DNA of 39,459 bases from Deltaproteobacteria bacterium (lineage in GTDB: Bacteria; Desulfobacterota; Desulfarculia; Desulfarculales; Desulfarculaceae), in the NCBI GenBank assembly GCA_020444205.1, contig JAHLLJ010000023.1:1-39459 (forward strand), written 5' to 3'. A program made the translations under genes and the position numbers. Below the pieces are notes generated by a model, which did no database searches, was not told the DNA's origin, and was given only the letters and a program-made list of their open reading frames with translations. The stretch's first letter is position 1. Each line of letters begins with the position of its first letter. Shown piece after piece: positions 16,086-24,198 of the stretch.

Positions 16086-16984
16086 GCTTTGCCGACCAGG
16101 CGCTCCACGCTGGGGTATGGACCTTGTCCCTGCCGCCCCTGGGCCTCAGCCGGGCCGTGGGCCGGGGGCTGGGCCGCTTGGCCATGCGCTTTGACCAGCG
16201 CCACCGGGACATCGTGCTGAGCAACCTGAGCGCTTCGTTCCCGGAAAAGGACGCGGCCTGGGTCGAAGACACCGCGCGCAAGGTATTTGAGCACATCGCC
16301 CAGGTGGCCACCGAGATCCCCCGCCTGGTGCGCCTTAGCCCTGAGCAGATTATGGCCCAGGCCCGCTGCCACGGCCTGGACAACGTGCACCAGGCCCTGG
16401 CCAAGGGCAAGGGACTGGCCCTGCTCACCGGACACTTCGGCAACTGGGAGTGGGGCAACATCGCCGGGGCCATGGGCCTTGGCTTTGGGGCGCTCATCGT
16501 GGCCCGGCCCATAGATTGGCCCCCGGCCGACCGCTTGGTCAACGGCTGGCGCACCAAGGGCCCGGGCAGCGTGGTGGTGCCCAAGAGCCGCTCGGCCCGG
16601 GCGCTTTTAAGGGGCATCAAGCAAAACCGTATGCTGGGCCTGCTCATGGACCAGAACGTGGACTGGTACGACGGGGAGTGGGTGGATTTTTTCGGGCGCC
16701 CGGCCTGCACCAACAAGGGCCTGGCCTTGCTGGCCCGCTCCACAGAGGTCCCGGTGATCCCCTACCACAACTGGCGGGCCGAGGACGGCAAGTTCGACGT
16801 GTACTTCGGCGAGGAGCTGCCCCTGGTCAAGACCGAGGACAAGACCAAGGATATCTGGCAGAACACCCAGAACTACACCAAGGTGCTGGAGGACATCATC
16901 CGCCAGAAGCCGGAGCAGTGGTTCTGGCTGCACCAGCGCTGGAAGACCAAGCCCTTACAGCCCTGGCCCCGGGAGAAGCACTGA
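16082..16984 (+). CDS. lipid A late acyltransferase (LpxL/HtrB family)
   Basis: A 300-residue member of the lysophospholipid-acyltransferase-like family. It transfers a secondary acyl chain from acyl-ACP to Kdo-lipid A at the inner membrane. The catalytic HxxxxE appears as His118 to Glu123 in TGHFGNWEWG, and MDQNVDW with the following FFGRPA matches the substrate region. The C-terminal WFWLHQRWKT is also characteristic. ATG 16082 overlaps the lpxK stop and has GGAGGG (16070-16075); an in-frame TTG at 16067 is less likely. Only one such gene is in the window, so LpxL versus LpxM specificity is open. Confidence 0.92.
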   Translation: MSFADQALHAGVWTLSLPPLGLSRAVGRGLGRLAMRFDQRHRDIVLSNLSASFPEKDAAWVEDTARKVFEHIAQVATEIPRLVRLSPEQIMAQARCHGLDNVHQALAKGKGLALLTGHFGNWEWGNIAGAMGLGFGALIVARPIDWPPADRLVNGWRTKGPGSVVVPKSRSARALLRGIKQNRMLGLLMDQNVDWYDGEWVDFFGRPACTNKGLALLARSTEVPVIPYHNWRAEDGKFDVYFGEELPLVKTEDKTKDIWQNTQNYTKVLEDIIRQKPEQWFWLHQRWKTKPLQPWPREKH

Positions 16985-18057
16985 TGCGTCTCTTGGAGCC
17001 CAGCGCGTCCCAGCGCATCCTGGTGCGGGCCACCAACTGGGTGGGCGACGCGGTCATGACCCTGCCCGCCCTGGCCGCCCTGCACCAGGCCTGCCCTCAG
17101 GCCGAGATCGAGGTTTTGGCCAAGCCCTGGGCCGCAGCGGTGTATGGCGCCCAACCGGGAGTTAGCCGGGTGCTGGCCTATGACAAGGCGGGCGAGCACG
17201 CCGGGGCGGTAGGCCTGCTGGCCTTGGCCCGACAGTTAAAGGCCCGGCGCTACGACTGGGCGGTGCTTATGCAAAACGCCTTTGAGGCGGCGTTCATAGC
17301 CTGGTTGGCCCGCATTCCAACGCGCCTGGGCTACTCCCGCGACGGGCGGGGACTGTTGCTCACCCACCGGGCCCGGTTGCATCCGGAGCTGCGGCAAGTG
17401 CACGAGACCAGCTATTACCTGGCTATCCTGCACCAAGCGGGCTTGCTGCCCGCCGATCCTCCCAAGGAGGGAGTGTGGCCCGAGTTGATCCTGTCAAAAG
17501 ATGACCAGGCCTGGGCGGCCACTTATCTGGAAGACGTGGGCCTGAAAGATGCCCAGGTATTGGGGCTGGCGCCGGGAGCGGCCTTTGGCCCGGCCAAGCA
17601 GTGGCCTGCCGAACGCTTTGCACAAACCGCTCGGCAATTGGCCGACCGCTTTGATGCGGTATTGTTGTTTGGCAGCGCTGGAGAGGCCGCGGCCTGTGAG
17701 GCCGTGGTCCAGGGTCTTAATGGCATGGCCGTGCGCAATCTGGCCGGTGCCACTGACTTGGGCCAAGCCCTGGCTTTGGTGGAGCGCACTGATTTGTTCA
17801 TAACCAACGACAGTGGCCTTATGCACGCCGCCGCAGCCCTGAAGCGGCCCACGGTGGCTGTGTTCGGCTCTACCAACCCGGTCACCACCAGGCCCCTGGG
17901 TCCACATACCACTCTGGTGCGGGAGCCGGTGGATTGCAGCCCTTGCCTCAAACCCCGATGCCCCAACGGCGATCTGAAATGCTTCACGGCCATAAGCCCG
18001 CAGCAGGTGTCCCAGGCGGCGCGGGAACTCTTGGACCGGGCCGGGGAGGGTGCGTGA
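16984..18057 (+). CDS. waaF: ADP-heptose--LPS heptosyltransferase II
   Basis: The 357-residue GT9 enzyme adds the second L-glycero-D-manno-heptose of the inner core. It opens RILVRATNWVGDAVMTLPAL, the WaaF form of the motif, with Asp22 at the catalytic place. GLAPGAAFGPAKQWP and ITNDSGLMHAAAAL follow in the ADP-heptose-binding half. A cysteine cluster near the C-terminus (from Cys318, DCSPCLKPRCP) is shared with the waaC product. The ATG overlaps the previous stop by one base (TGATG), with GGGAG (16971-16975) upstream. Confidence 0.94.
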   Translation: MRLLEPSASQRILVRATNWVGDAVMTLPALAALHQACPQAEIEVLAKPWAAAVYGAQPGVSRVLAYDKAGEHAGAVGLLALARQLKARRYDWAVLMQNAFEAAFIAWLARIPTRLGYSRDGRGLLLTHRARLHPELRQVHETSYYLAILHQAGLLPADPPKEGVWPELILSKDDQAWAATYLEDVGLKDAQVLGLAPGAAFGPAKQWPAERFAQTARQLADRFDAVLLFGSAGEAAACEAVVQGLNGMAVRNLAGATDLGQALALVERTDLFITNDSGLMHAAAALKRPTVAVFGSTNPVTTRPLGPHTTLVREPVDCSPCLKPRCPNGDLKCFTAISPQQVSQAARELLDRAGEGA

Positions 18058-18638
18058 TGCGGCGGGCGGTGTTCTTGGACCGTGACGGCACCATCAACGT
18101 GGAGGTGGGCTACATCTCCGAACCGGGCCAGGTGCGCCTGCTGCCCGGAGCGGCCCGAGCCATTGCCGACCTGCGCCAAACCGGCCTGGCCGTGGTGGGG
18201 GTGAGCAACCAGTCGGGCATAGCCCGTGGCCGCTTTAGCCTGGAGCAGATGTTGGCCGTGCAGGCCGAGGTGGAGCGTCAGCTGCTGGAAGAAGCAGGGG
18301 CCTTGCTGGACGGATTTTATTATTGCCCACACCACCCAGAAGGTGTGGTGGAGCCCTATGCCGGGGTATGCGACTGCCGCAAGCCGGGAACCGGCATGCT
18401 GGAACAGGCGGCGCGGGAATTGGGGCTTAGCCTGGAGGACTCCTTCATGGTGGGCGATAAACGCATCGACGTGGCTTGCGGGCATGGCGCCGGACTCACC
18501 AGCCTGTTGGTGACCAGCGGCATGCCTTTGGACCCGGCGCGTTCCCCGCTGGAGGAACCGGCCTCGACCTTGCCGGATCTGGCTGCCGCGGCGCGGTGGA
18601 TATTGGAGCGTCTGACCATGGGGGAGCCCACCCCATGA
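18057..18638 (+). CDS. gmhB: D-glycero-D-manno-heptose 1,7-bisphosphate 7-phosphatase
   Basis: A 193-residue HAD-family phosphatase with nucleophile motif LDRDGT (Asp8, Asp10). It carries the GmhB zinc site: Cys90, His92, Cys105 and Cys107 in CPHHPEG...CDCRKP. It makes heptose-1-phosphate for ADP-heptose synthesis and so feeds the heptosyltransferases on both sides. MVGDKRIDV near residue 131 is the metal-binding end of the HAD site. Start is ATG 18057 (one-base overlap, GGGGAGGG at 18042-18049); GTG three bases earlier is also possible. Confidence 0.94.
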   Translation: MRRAVFLDRDGTINVEVGYISEPGQVRLLPGAARAIADLRQTGLAVVGVSNQSGIARGRFSLEQMLAVQAEVERQLLEEAGALLDGFYYCPHHPEGVVEPYAGVCDCRKPGTGMLEQAARELGLSLEDSFMVGDKRIDVACGHGAGLTSLLVTSGMPLDPARSPLEEPASTLPDLAAAARWILERLTMGEPTP

Positions 18639-19663
18639 AGGTGTTGATCGTCAAGCTGTCGGCCCTGGGGGACGTGGTGCAGAGCCTGCCCGTGGCCATG
18701 GCCATCCGCCGCCAGGAGCCCGATGCCCAGATCGACTGGCTGGTGGAGCGTCCTTCGGCCGGGCTGCTCAAGGGCCATCCGGCTTTGGACCGGGTTTTGG
18801 TGAGCCCCCGGCACCAGATAGCCGAGGCCGACGGCTTGCCTTTATCGCCGCTGACCGGCTTTGGCCGGGAGCTGAGATCGGTGCGCTACGACGCGGTGGT
18901 TGACTTGCAGGGGCTCATGAAAAGTGCTATCTGTGTTGGCCTGAGCCGCGGGGAGCGCAAGATAGGTTGGCGTGGGGGCAAGGAGCCCTTGGCCGCCATG
19001 GCCTATAACCACAAGCTGGCCCCCTTTGACCCCGACCGCCCGGCCCTGGAGCGCTACCTGGACATGCTCGAGCCCTTGGGCCTGGAGCGTCCGGCCCAGA
19101 TTGAGTTTGGCCTGACTCCGCAGCCCGCCGAGTTGGCCGCGGCCCGCTCCCTGTTGCCCTGGAAAGACGACGGCCGCCCCCTGGTGGTGCTGCACCCCAT
19201 GGCCAAGTGGGACTCCAAGCTCTGGCCCCTGGCCCACTGGGTGGAATTGGCCAAGCTTTTGGGGGAGCAGGGTGTAAACCTGGTGGTCAGCGGCTCGCGT
19301 GACGACCAAGACATTGGGCGGCTCATCGCCCGCCGGTCCGGCCTGAACACCGGGTTGGTGGACCTCACCGGCCGCACCGGTTTAAAAGAGATTGCCGCCC
19401 TGCTGTCCCTGGCTGATGCCGTGGTATGCACCGACACCGGGGTGATGCATCTGGCCGCGGCCATGGGGACCAAGGTGGCGGCTCTGTTCGGGCCCACCGC
19501 CCCCTGGCGCACCGGGCCCAGCGGCAAGGGACATGAGATACTAAGAGCAGGGCTGGATTGCAGCCCTTGCTTTGAGCGGTTTTGCGGTGATCTGAAATGC
19601 ATGGTGCAGATCAGGCCCGACCAGGCGGCCCAAGCCGCCATGCGGTTGGTATCCGGGAGATGA
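18635..19663 (+). CDS. waaC: LPS heptosyltransferase I
   Basis: This 342-residue GT9 enzyme adds the first heptose to Kdo. The opening MKVLIVKLSALGDVVQSLP is typical of WaaC, with catalytic Asp13. VLHPMAKWDSKLWPL and VCTDTGVMHLAAAMG lie in the donor-binding half. From Cys309 the cysteine cluster DCSPCFERFCGDLKC closely resembles that in the waaF product. The gene overlaps gmhB by four bases (ATGA) and has GGGGGAG before it. Confidence 0.93.
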   Translation: MKVLIVKLSALGDVVQSLPVAMAIRRQEPDAQIDWLVERPSAGLLKGHPALDRVLVSPRHQIAEADGLPLSPLTGFGRELRSVRYDAVVDLQGLMKSAICVGLSRGERKIGWRGGKEPLAAMAYNHKLAPFDPDRPALERYLDMLEPLGLERPAQIEFGLTPQPAELAAARSLLPWKDDGRPLVVLHPMAKWDSKLWPLAHWVELAKLLGEQGVNLVVSGSRDDQDIGRLIARRSGLNTGLVDLTGRTGLKEIAALLSLADAVVCTDTGVMHLAAAMGTKVAALFGPTAPWRTGPSGKGHEILRAGLDCSPCFERFCGDLKCMVQIRPDQAAQAAMRLVSGR

Positions 19664-19670
19664 AATTAGC

Positions 19671-20630
19671 ATGAACATTTTGGTCACCGGCGCGGCGGGC
19701 TTCATCGGCTCGCGCCTCTCGGAAAGCTTATTGGAGCTCGGCCACCGCGTGCGGGGCATAGACAGCTTCACCGATTACTATCCGCGCCCCCTTAAGGAAG
19801 CCAACCTCCAAGCCCTGCGCGACAGCGACGGGTTCGAGTTGATCGAGGCCGACATCATGGAGGTGCCTCCCGCTGAGTTGCTGGAGGAAATAGAGACGGT
19901 AGTGCACCTGGCCGCCCAGGCCGGGGTGCGCCGCTCTTGGGGTAGCAACTTCGCCATCTACACCCACAACAACATCCTCACCACCCAACGCCTGCTGGAA
20001 GCGGGCAAGGAGATGGGTTTGGGGCGCCTGGTCTATGCCGGGTCCTCCAGTGTATATGGCGATACTCAGGACCTGCCCATGCGCGAGACCAGCGCCTGCT
20101 GGCCGGTTTCGCCTTACGGGGTTACCAAGCTGGCCGCCGAGCATCTCTGCGGCCTGTACCACAAGAACTTCGGAATGGACACGGCCAGCCTACGCTACTT
20201 TACGGTCTACGGGCCCCGGCAGCGGCCGGACATGGCCTTTCACCGCTTTATCCGCGCCCAACTGGAGGGCGGCACCATCCGCCTGTTCGGCGACGGTGAA
20301 CAGTCGCGCGACTTCACCTATGTGGACGATATCGTGGCCGCCACCATCGCCGCGGTAACCACCCCCGAGGCCACGGGCCAGGTGTTCAACGTGGGCGGCG
20401 GTTCGCGGGTCAGCGTGAACCAGGTTATCGCCATGCTCGAGGAGGTCACCGGCAAAAGCGCTCAAGTGGAGCGCTTGGAGGTGGCCAAGGGTGATGTACG
20501 AGACACCCAAGCCGACTGCTCCAAGGCCCGTGATATCCTAGGCTATGTGCCCCAGGTGAGCCTGGCCCAGGGCCTGGCCGCTGAAACGGACTGGGTGCGC
20601 GAAAACCTCAAGCTGTTGCAGGAAGTGTAA
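19671..20630 (+). CDS. NAD-dependent epimerase, probable UDP-glucuronate/UDP-glucose 4-epimerase
   Basis: A 319-residue extended short-chain dehydrogenase. It has the NAD-binding LVTGAAGFIGSRL, the catalytic triad Ser125-127, Tyr149 and Lys153 (SPYGVTK), and VYGPRQRPDMAFHRFI. That last wording is usual in UDP-glucuronate 4-epimerases. With the ugd gene at 28559 it could make UDP-galacturonate for core or lipid A decoration. UDP-Glc/UDP-Gal interconversion cannot be excluded. It starts seven bases after waaC. Confidence 0.85.
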   Translation: MNILVTGAAGFIGSRLSESLLELGHRVRGIDSFTDYYPRPLKEANLQALRDSDGFELIEADIMEVPPAELLEEIETVVHLAAQAGVRRSWGSNFAIYTHNNILTTQRLLEAGKEMGLGRLVYAGSSSVYGDTQDLPMRETSACWPVSPYGVTKLAAEHLCGLYHKNFGMDTASLRYFTVYGPRQRPDMAFHRFIRAQLEGGTIRLFGDGEQSRDFTYVDDIVAATIAAVTTPEATGQVFNVGGGSRVSVNQVIAMLEEVTGKSAQVERLEVAKGDVRDTQADCSKARDILGYVPQVSLAQGLAAETDWVRENLKLLQEV

Positions 20631-20632
20631 GT

Positions 20633-20806
20633 ATGGCTCTAAGCCCCGATCTGTTGGAAATCCTGGCTTGCCCCAAGTGCAAGCAGTCCGTGGAACTGAC
20701 CGCGGACGGCGTTTGGCTGGTTTGCCAAACCTGCAAAGTACGCTACCCGGTGCAAGACGATATTCCCATCATGCTGCCGGAAGAGGCCCAACCCCTGGAG
20801 GCTTGA
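20633..20806 (+). CDS. Trm112-like (YcaR/UPF0434-type) small zinc-ribbon protein
   Basis: A 57-residue protein with two CxxC pairs, Cys13-x2-Cys16 (LACPKCKQ) and Cys31-x2-Cys34 (VCQTCKV), ending in the family's YPVQDDIPIMLP block. This is the bacterial Trm112/YcaR pattern. In eukaryotes and archaea Trm112 activates methyltransferases; the bacterial role is unclear. E. coli ycaR also lies in an LPS context, between lpxK and kdsB. It begins two bases after the epimerase stop, and its last codons carry the GGAGG ribosome site of the next gene. No methyltransferase is adjacent. Confidence 0.85.
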   Translation: MALSPDLLEILACPKCKQSVELTADGVWLVCQTCKVRYPVQDDIPIMLPEEAQPLEA

Positions 20807-20808
20807 GC

Positions 20809-21876
20809 TTGCCCCAGAGATTGACCAGCGATCCCCGCCGCGCCCTAATCGTAAAGCTGGGGCACATCGGCGACGTGCTGGTGACCACCCCGGTAATCTC
20901 CGCCCTCAAGGAGCGTTGGCCCGATTTGGCCGTGGACATTGTGGTCAATCCCGGCACCGAGGCCATGGTGGCCCACAATCCCCAGATCAACCGGGTTATG
21001 GTGCTTAAGCGGGAACACACCGGCTCTATGGCCGCCGCGGCATGGCACCTTGGGTTTTTGCTGGGTCTGCGAAAATCTAAATACGACCTCTGCCTGGAGT
21101 TGGCCGAGGGCGACCGGGGCGCCTTTATATCCTGGGCCTCGGGGGCGCGCCTCAGGGTTGGCTTCAAGCCAAAGAAGCCCAGGATGCGGGGGCGGGCCTT
21201 TCATGTTTTGGCCCCCCGCTGGGATGATACGCACCACATGGTGGAGGCCTTTTTAGGCCAAGTGCAGGCCTTGGGTCTTGAGCCCGCGGATACCTCCCTG
21301 ACCTTTGAGCCGGGCCCCGAGGGCCGGGCCGAGGCGGCGCGCTTGCTGTCCCAGGCCGGGTTGGAGCCCGGGAGTTACGCGGTGGTGCATCCCACCTCAC
21401 GTTGGATGTTCAAGTCCTGGACCCATGGCGGCAATGCCGCCTTGATAAACCACTTGGTCGCTAGAGGTCTCAAGGTGGTGCTCACCTCCGGGCCGGACGC
21501 CAAAGAGCTGGACATGGTGGAGCAGATAAAAGCCCTGGCCGAGCCTGGCGCGATTGCCCTGGACCTGAGCGGCCGCCTGGACCTCTACTCCCTAGGCGGG
21601 CTTATCGCGCAGGCGCGGCTTTTTGCCGGAGTGGACAGCGCTCCCATGCACATGGCCGCCGCCCTGGGAGTACCGGTGCTCACCATCTTTGGGCCTTCGG
21701 GAGAGCAGATGTGGGGACCCTGGCAAGTGCCCAGCGAGGTGGTGGTGGGTGAGTGCCCCGAGCATCCCTGCGGCCGGGCTGGTTGTGATGACGGCAAAGT
21801 GAGTCAATGCCTGGTGGATATGCCCGCCGAGCGGCTGATCCAAGCGGCTGACCGCTTGCTGCAAAGGACGGCTTGA
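20809..21876 (+). CDS. waaQ: heptosyltransferase III-type GT9 glycosyltransferase (WaaQ-like)
   Basis: A 355-residue GT9 protein. The N-terminus reads ALIVKLGHIGDVLVTTPVISALK, with Asp22 in the catalytic position, and the centre has VVHPTSRWMFKSW. Both wordings are typical of the WaaQ/RfaQ group that adds a branching heptose to the inner core. GVDSAPMHMAAAL forms the donor site. A C-terminal cysteine group (HPCGRAGC...C) is present. TTG 20809 is chosen because GGAGG (20797-20801) lies seven bases upstream and homology begins just after; a longer reading would cover the Trm112-like gene. Confidence 0.85.
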   Translation: MPQRLTSDPRRALIVKLGHIGDVLVTTPVISALKERWPDLAVDIVVNPGTEAMVAHNPQINRVMVLKREHTGSMAAAAWHLGFLLGLRKSKYDLCLELAEGDRGAFISWASGARLRVGFKPKKPRMRGRAFHVLAPRWDDTHHMVEAFLGQVQALGLEPADTSLTFEPGPEGRAEAARLLSQAGLEPGSYAVVHPTSRWMFKSWTHGGNAALINHLVARGLKVVLTSGPDAKELDMVEQIKALAEPGAIALDLSGRLDLYSLGGLIAQARLFAGVDSAPMHMAAALGVPVLTIFGPSGEQMWGPWQVPSEVVVGECPEHPCGRAGCDDGKVSQCLVDMPAERLIQAADRLLQRTA

Positions 21877-21878
21877 AC

Positions 21879-22961
21879 ATGCGCCTGGGCCTTATCCGCT
21901 ATAAGTACGATTTCACCGGCGGGGCCGAGCGGGTGCTGGGACTGCTTACCCGGGGTCTGGCCGAAAGGGGCCACCAAGTGCATGTGATGGCCTCTGCCTG
22001 GCTGGGCAAGGTGCCCCAAGGGGTGAGCCTGCATGAGATAGCTCCGGCCAAACCAGCCGCCTGGGCCGCCTCGGCCCTGGAAATGGCCAAGGGATTGTCC
22101 CTGGACTCCTTTTTAAGCATGGAACGGGTGCCCGGATGCCCGGTGTTTCGGGCTGGAGACGGGGTGCACGCCGCCTGGTTGGAACGCCGCGCTCCCTATG
22201 AGAGCCGCCTCAAGCGTCTTAGCTTTGGGCTAAACCCCAAGCACCGCGCCTTGTTGGATCTGGAACGGCGCACCCTGGCCGCCCCGGAACTGCGCCACGT
22301 CATTGCCATCAGCCATATGGTGGCCCAGGAGCTTGGGCGTTTTTATCAGGTGCCCTCGGAAAAAATAAAGGTCATATACAACGCGGTGGACGAACAAGAG
22401 CTGACCCCGGCCCGCCAGAGCCAAACCCGGCGCAGTAAGCGCGAAGAATTGGCCTTGGAGCAGGGCAGGCCGGTGCTGCTCTTTTTGGGCTCAGGCTGGG
22501 AACGCAAAGGCCTGGCCTTTGCCTTGCACGCCTTGGTCCGCTTGCCCCAGACCCTGCTTATGGTGGCCGGCAGGGACCGCCCCAAACCCTGGCAAAAGAA
22601 AGCCCACGCCTTGGGAGTGGCGGACCGGGTACGGTTTTTGGGCCTGCAAAAAAAAGTTGCGCCCTTGTTGGCCGCGGCCGATGCCTTGGTGCTGCCCACT
22701 ATCTACGACCCCTGCTCCATTGCCTGTTTGGAGGCCCTTTACGCGGGCACTCCGGTGGTTACCACCGCCGCGGCAGGCGCTTCCGAATTGGTGGAAGAGG
22801 GGATCAGCGGGGCGGTGGTGTCAGCGGCGGGTGAGGTGGAGGAGTTGGCCGCTGCTTGTGAAAAAGCCTTGGCCCTGAGCAAGGGTTTCAGCCACCAAGT
22901 GCCCAGCCAAAAGCAATGGCTGGCCGAGACCATGGCGGTTTTGGAAGACGGCGCACCCTGA
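21879..22961 (+). CDS. WaaG-like GT4 core glycosyltransferase
   Basis: A 360-residue GT-B, GT4-family enzyme. The opening GLIRYKYDFTGGAERVLG matches WaaG-type core transferases, and the N-terminal half has the family FRAGDGVHAAWLERR. The C-terminal donor domain shows FLGSGWERKGL, VAGRDRPKPW and, near residue 280, DPCSIACLEALYAGTPVV with the acidic donor-binding residue. It probably adds the first hexose to the heptose region at the cytoplasmic face. ATG 21879 is chosen; TTG 21873, overlapping the previous stop, is the alternative. AAAGGA (21863-21868) can serve either. Confidence 0.85.
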   Translation: MRLGLIRYKYDFTGGAERVLGLLTRGLAERGHQVHVMASAWLGKVPQGVSLHEIAPAKPAAWAASALEMAKGLSLDSFLSMERVPGCPVFRAGDGVHAAWLERRAPYESRLKRLSFGLNPKHRALLDLERRTLAAPELRHVIAISHMVAQELGRFYQVPSEKIKVIYNAVDEQELTPARQSQTRRSKREELALEQGRPVLLFLGSGWERKGLAFALHALVRLPQTLLMVAGRDRPKPWQKKAHALGVADRVRFLGLQKKVAPLLAAADALVLPTIYDPCSIACLEALYAGTPVVTTAAAGASELVEEGISGAVVSAAGEVEELAAACEKALALSKGFSHQVPSQKQWLAETMAVLEDGAP

Positions 22962-23176
22962 GCAACCTACCGTAATAATAAATACAATTATCTATAGGGT
23001 TGACGCGGTCCTTTAGGGCATCCTCGCTAGGCGACGAGTGATTATAAAGCTTGCGGGCTTGCGCGGGGTCTGGCCAAATAGTTAAGCTGTGCTATATTTT
23101 AGGCTTGATTTAGCTTGGGACCGGATGGTCCGCCCAGGCGATTTTTTAGGGGTAAAGCAGGAGAAAAGATTCTTCA
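22962..23176 (+). promoter_or_regulatory. intergenic control region with possible promoter and leader hairpin
   Basis: This 215-base gap, AT-richer than its surroundings, is the only large break in the core locus. TGGCCA (23071-23076) and TATATT (23093-23098), 16 bases apart, are a possible sigma70 promoter. Downstream, GGACC (23118-23122) pairs with GGTCC (23127-23131). A T6 run (23142-23147) follows ten bases later, which could act as a weak attenuator before the GT9 gene. A TCGC-TAG-GCGA hairpin lies near 23024-23034. A TTGACG at 23000-23005 has no -10 partner. Confidence 0.38.
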
Positions 23177-24169
23177 ATGAGTCGACCCCGGGTTTTGGCT
23201 GCCTGCACAACGGCCATCGGCGACACCATGTTTTGCAGCCCGGCCCTAGTCGCCATGGGCCGCAGCTTTGACGTGGATGTACTGGTCCATCAAAAGCGCC
23301 GTCCTCTGTTACAGGAAAACCCCTACATTGCCAGCCTGTATCCTTACCGCAACAACGCTTTTAGCCGTGCCTACGTGGCCGCGGCCCTGGCCGGCAAACA
23401 CTACCAAAGCCTGGTGGTGTTGCACGCCAACGACGATCTGATCAAGCTCATGCCCCGCCTGCGCTACGACCAGGCGGTGAACATCCAGGGCTGGCGAGAC
23501 CCTCAGCTCCACTTGGAGGCCTTGCCCCGCAACCCCAAGGTGCACGCGGTGGACGAACGCTTGCGCCTGGCTCAGTGGGTTGGGGCTGAGATACAACCCC
23601 AGGACCGCTTCATGCGAATGTTTCTGCGACCCGAGGAGGGCGAGTACGCTGAAGGTTGGCTGCGCGAAATGGGTATGCGGCCCAACCGGCTCAGGGTAGG
23701 GCTGGTCCTGGGGGCCTCGGCTCAGTATCGCCGCTGGCAAGCCGAGCGTTTCGGCAGAGTGGCCGCGGCCTTGTACTCCAAGGGCGTGGAGGTGATCCAC
23801 ATCGGCGACGGAAGCGAGCGCGATTTGGCCCGGCGGGCCGAGACCGCGGCGGGCCGTGAGTTCTACAAGGGATACAATCTCAGTTTGCGTCTTTTGGGCG
23901 CGGTGCTAAGCCGTCTGGACCTGGTGATTAGTAACGACACAGGCCCCTTGCACCTGGGCCAAGCGGTCCAGACTCCGGTGCTGGGGCTGTTCGGCCCCAC
24001 CGACCCGGCCAAGGTGGGCCCAAGAGGGCCACGCGACCGGGTGCTCAAAGTGCCGGCCACCTGCCACCCCTGTGCGGACAAGGGTTGCCTGGACCCGGTG
24101 TGCATGGAGCAGCTCCACGAGGAAATGGTCATAGAAACCACCCTGGAAATGCTGGGGCTTCAGTCCTGA
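23177..24169 (+). CDS. GT9-family (heptosyltransferase-like) glycosyltransferase
   Basis: A 330-residue GT9 protein. The motif ACTTAIGDTMFCSPAL places Asp16 at the catalytic position. LVLGASAQYRRWQAERF and VISNDTGPLHLGQAV form the nucleotide-sugar half, and CHPCADKGCLDPVC is the C-terminal cysteine cluster. It probably adds a heptose or other sugar to the core. The ribosome site AGGAG (23159-23163) is rather far (13 bases) from the ATG. It is the first gene after the regulatory gap. Confidence 0.83.
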   Translation: MSRPRVLAACTTAIGDTMFCSPALVAMGRSFDVDVLVHQKRRPLLQENPYIASLYPYRNNAFSRAYVAAALAGKHYQSLVVLHANDDLIKLMPRLRYDQAVNIQGWRDPQLHLEALPRNPKVHAVDERLRLAQWVGAEIQPQDRFMRMFLRPEEGEYAEGWLREMGMRPNRLRVGLVLGASAQYRRWQAERFGRVAAALYSKGVEVIHIGDGSERDLARRAETAAGREFYKGYNLSLRLLGAVLSRLDLVISNDTGPLHLGQAVQTPVLGLFGPTDPAKVGPRGPRDRVLKVPATCHPCADKGCLDPVCMEQLHEEMVIETTLEMLGLQS

Positions 24170-24198
24170 GGCGTTTTTTGTCTTGGCTTTCTCCTATA

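Noticed and set aside
16450-16983. Long N-terminal extension of the waaF frame over the acyltransferase gene
   Set aside because: The extension is out of frame with the acyltransferase, low in family character, and the WaaF motif starts right after ATG 16984, which has a ribosome site.
20668-20808. N-terminal extension of the WaaQ-like frame
   Set aside because: It overlaps the Trm112-like gene in another frame, and TTG 20809 has a well-placed GGAGG.
23000-23048. TTGACG (23000) with TATAAA (23043) as a promoter
   Set aside because: The two boxes are 37 bases apart, far beyond sigma70 spacing.
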